DNA from: Aplectana chamaeleonis
Lineage: Eukaryota > Nematoda > Chromadorea > Rhabditida > Cosmocercidae
DNA length: 64,000 nucleotides
Direction of reading: 5' to 3'
Assembly: GCA_029168955.1 (NCBI GenBank)
Contig: JAPDOI010001750.1
Span: forward strand, 81,905-145,904
Part shown: positions 61,310-64,000 of the stretch, piece after piece
Layout: each line of letters begins with the position of its first letter
How positions within the stretch are numbered: position 1 is the stretch's first letter
Position numbers and translations under genes: made by a program
Notes under the pieces: generated by a model
The model's database searches: none
What the model was told of the DNA's origin: nothing
Seen by the model: the letters and a program-made list of their open reading frames with translations, nothing else

Positions 61310-62165
61310 CTCACAAAAATGAAAACATGTCACATGTAATATAAATTGTAAGATACTTGAGACATTCAAGTATCTTACACCTTTATATCGCATGTAACCT
61401 ACACTTATATTAAATGTATATAACATACACTCATAATACATGTAACATGCTTTTGTATGTCATGTAACTTAATTAGAGCTGCAAGTTGAAGCTCGAAGCT
61501 TCAAGGGTTGGAGCTGCAAGTTCCAGGCTACTGCTTTAGGTACGAATCAGCAACCTCTAAGCTCTCCTGGAAATCCCAGGAACTTAGAGCTCGCTGTTTC
61601 GTGACTGAAGCAGTAAGCTTGGATTCCACCGCTTCATGCAAGAAGCAGTGGGCTTGAGCTTGCTTCGGAAATATTGCATATCGCTCCCACTATTCCTGCC
61701 CACGAATAAAACGAATCATGAGGAGCGAGAGATCAACGACTCGGCAAATGTCAATCTAACGGGCCTGCGCTCATCGCTAATTTATGTGACGGCCCGTATG
61801 CTGTGCAGGTTTGCAGAAGGTAAACAGCATGGGCCCTCAGTTGCTGGAGATATTTGAATTATGTTACACTTATACTACATGTAATTTACTTGAGTAGAGA
61901 TAATTCACATGTAACTTACACATGTAAAAAGGTGTATTACGAGTTTATTGTAATCGTCTCTTATGTTACAAGTATTATGTTTTCATCAAAAGAAACACAT
62001 TACGTGCGACATTTGCTGGCCTGCGAGCGAGAGGCACCGATATATTACATGCCAACATACATCGGTCGAGATAATTTGCAAGTAATATACATTGGCCAAT
62101 TTATATTACATGTATATAAATTCAGGCCTTTTATATTACATGTAATAAGTTTTCATTATTGTGAG
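61310..62165. mobile_element. TA-flanked AT-rich TIR element
   Basis: CTCACAAAAATGAAAACATG...ACATGTAATATAAA at the left mirrors TTTATATTACATGTAATAAG...TTTTCATTATTGTGAG at the right, each outside base pair being TA. ACATGTAA units recur throughout the flanks. A central 61,470-61,650 segment has GAGCTGCAAG / CTTGGA-type short repeats. No transposase. Confidence 0.7.
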
Positions 62166-63406
62166 TAGGGCATCGTACACTTGGGAAACCGTACCTTTTT
62201 TCTCAATTTTGAGTGAGCATATGTATAATTTTGAATAGTAAATAAGGCTTCGAAAACTCCAGCTTGTATAGAAAATCGGAGCTCAAAGCAAGGACTGATG
62301 ATGAGATCCAAAATTTGTAGATATAGGTGTAGCTCTGAGAACTACTTCGTGTAGGTATCGTACGCACTGAGAATATTTCAACGCATCTCTTGCTCAACCC
62401 CTTGCTTTGAACCGTCTGAGGGGAACAAATACGAGCGGAGTTCAGCAGGAGATCAAAAGCGTATGCGTTGTAAATACTCTGGGAAGTCGCATTTGAGACA
62501 CTCCGTCATAAGGAGCCGGCCCTGTGTCATTCTATGCTGGTACGAAATCCCTGCGATCCAGCGCAACTGTTCAAAAAAATCAAGTGACCCGAAGTCAGAT
62601 GCTACTGCTGACTACTTTCAACCCTTTTCTTGACGGACAGCTTGGTTTCCGAAGGACCCTTCCACCATTCCCATTTATGTACTATGGGATACACTCCACT
62701 CCAAACATTGCAAAAAAAGAGAAATTGAGATAGTATGAGTTTCTACGCCTACGATGCCTTTGATCAACAACCCAACTTACTTCAAAAGACCAGAAGCTCT
62801 ATAAGAAAGACTAAATGGATTGTGAGCACAAAAATTACAACCAGTGTTTGAAATTGCCTTCTAAAAATGCTTGGGAGATTATTGTTGTTGATTATGGCTG
62901 GCGCTAGTCGCACTCGCCGCTCCATAGCAAAATTATTTTCACAACACAAAGGATTCTTACAATCACGCGGTTTCAAAAATGCCGAGGTTCAGTAGATTGG
63001 TTCACAGCATTGAAAGACTGTGGACAGGCGATTCCAGCCAATTCCACAACTGCGGTTTGTGTGAGATTGCTTTTCATATGGAGGCAAAGTTGTTTGACTA
63101 CGGAATTGCACGTAGCTCAATGAAATTCCGGATTGATATGGTTTGGATCGGAAAATCTGAACAAAACGATACGTAACCTTATTTGCAATAAAACACCATT
63201 CATGCACGGTTTGGACCGGTTTACGATGGAAGAGTGCTTTTGCTTCACCAAAAAGGATTATTTTCGACGAGTTTCGTAAACGTTTGAGGTTCGGAAGAGA
63301 TAAGTTTAGAAAAATTTCCAACTTTTATCTCGGATTAAGTGTACTTGTCTTATCAATGCTTGTGGCTTTTTATTTGTTGATTTACCAGTGGTAGAAACAG
63401 AATGTA
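62166..63406. other. No gene recognised; one R5 repeat
   Basis: 62540-62765 is an R5 copy (CCGAAGGACCCTTCCACCAT, CTACGATGCCTTTGATC). No exon chain or domain in the rest, including the 110-codon minus frame at 62989-63321. Confidence 0.4.
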
Positions 63407-63687
63407 CTGTGCTTATCTGGGTCAAATTCCGGTCCGCAATTGCGTCTCGACACGCTTTGCGGCCGCACGCTCCCGAGTCAGAAGAGCTTGCAGCGTCGTA
63501 GCCGCCAGATCTGCTGACTCTAGATGATGGTTTGGAAACTGGAAACTATGAAAAATTAGAGAAAATTGAATAAAAAAGTCACATCGAGTCATCTTTGGCG
63601 CTGGAAACCCGACTGACTCGAGAGCGTGCGGCCGCAAAGCGTGCCGAGACGCAATTGCGGACCGGAATTTGGCTCAGATAAGCACAG
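63407..63687. mobile_element. TA-flanked palindromic MITE (CCGGTCCGCA family)
   Basis: ~70 bp near-perfect inverted ends, starting CTGTGCTTATCTGGGTCAAA and containing ATTCCGGTCCGCAATTGCGT and CTTTGCGGCCGCACGCTC, flanked by TA. The central loop is ~130 bp. It is the largest-armed member of the family at 18743 and 51200. Confidence 0.8.
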
Positions 63688-64000
63688 TAGCTCAATCTAC
63701 AAATTTGGGGAACATTTCACATATCGGTTTCCCGAAAAATCGGGTTGGACTACAAGTTATTTTTTTCAGTTTGGGATCGTGATGAAGAGGGAGTGGTAGA
63801 TGAATGGTGGAATTTGGGTTCAAATACGGCCCCATGTCTTGAAAATGGTGCTATTTCGACGCACAAAACTCAATGATTTTGGCCCAGCTGGGCACATATG
63901 TATAAGGTAATGAAGGCGAAACAGCTGGTAAGTAGTGCGCGCACGTACCATGCTTTTAAATCAGAGGATGTTATTGGGCTCCGATATGTTTGATGCTGTT

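Noticed and set aside
1..64000. CRISPR arrays, rRNA, tRNA or bacterial operons
   Set aside because: No regularly spaced direct repeats with unique spacers, no recognisable rRNA or tRNA sequence, and the gene structure is eukaryotic with introns.

Overview
This is a repeat-rich, gene-poor stretch of eukaryotic DNA, almost certainly from a nematode. The evidence is: multi-exon genes with TTTCAG or TTCCAG 3' splice sites, ShKT (six-cysteine) domains arrayed in a secreted-type protein, a nematode-style BEL/Pao LTR retrotransposon with a YVDN reverse-transcriptase box, a Penelope-like GIY-YIG fragment, and dense non-autonomous DNA transposons flanked by TTAA or TA. There is nothing prokaryotic here: no operons, Shine-Dalgarno sites, CRISPR arrays or rRNA. 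A strongylid-type (clade V) worm would fit, but that is inference only.

Layout. 1-18.7 kb is almost entirely repeats: a Penelope-like fragment (minus strand, ~0.74-1.2 kb), several MITEs with paired terminal inverted repeats, a 2.4 kb TIR element with another element nested inside it, and one weak candidate gene at 4.3-4.7 kb. 18.98-23.48 kb (minus strand) is the best host gene. It has five recognisable exons encoding an acidic, Lys-rich, repeat-bearing region followed by three ShKT domains; four exon junctions share the same phase, and the introns are loaded with MITEs. A near-identical copy of its last exon sits 40 kb away at 59.21-59.38 kb. 24-31 kb is again repeats. 31.15-35.56 kb (minus strand) holds a two-exon gene for a 58-residue secreted cysteine-rich peptide, split by a 4.2 kb repeat-filled intron. 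37.96-38.26 kb is the C-terminal end of a hAT transposase.

39.62-49.76 kb is a complete but decayed BEL/Pao retrotransposon on the minus strand: 718 and 712 bp LTRs, a 5 bp target duplication (ATGTG) and a 13 nt primer-binding site abutting the 5' LTR. Gag, protease, RT, RNase H and integrase lie in canonical order, broken by several frameshifts and by a ~1 kb insertion in gag. Downstream of pol, where some relatives carry env, it has an additional open region: acidic, then proline-rich, ending in a three-knuckle BEL-type nucleocapsid module. It therefore has two Gag-like zinc-knuckle modules. The element landed in or next to a broken, unidentified ORF whose pieces lie on both sides (38.78-39.62 and 49.76-50.41 kb).

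50.4-64 kb is mostly MITEs of several families: TA-flanked, TTAA-flanked, a textbook hAT MITE with an 8 bp target duplication, and nested elements. The only coding remnant recognised there is the duplicated ShKT exon.
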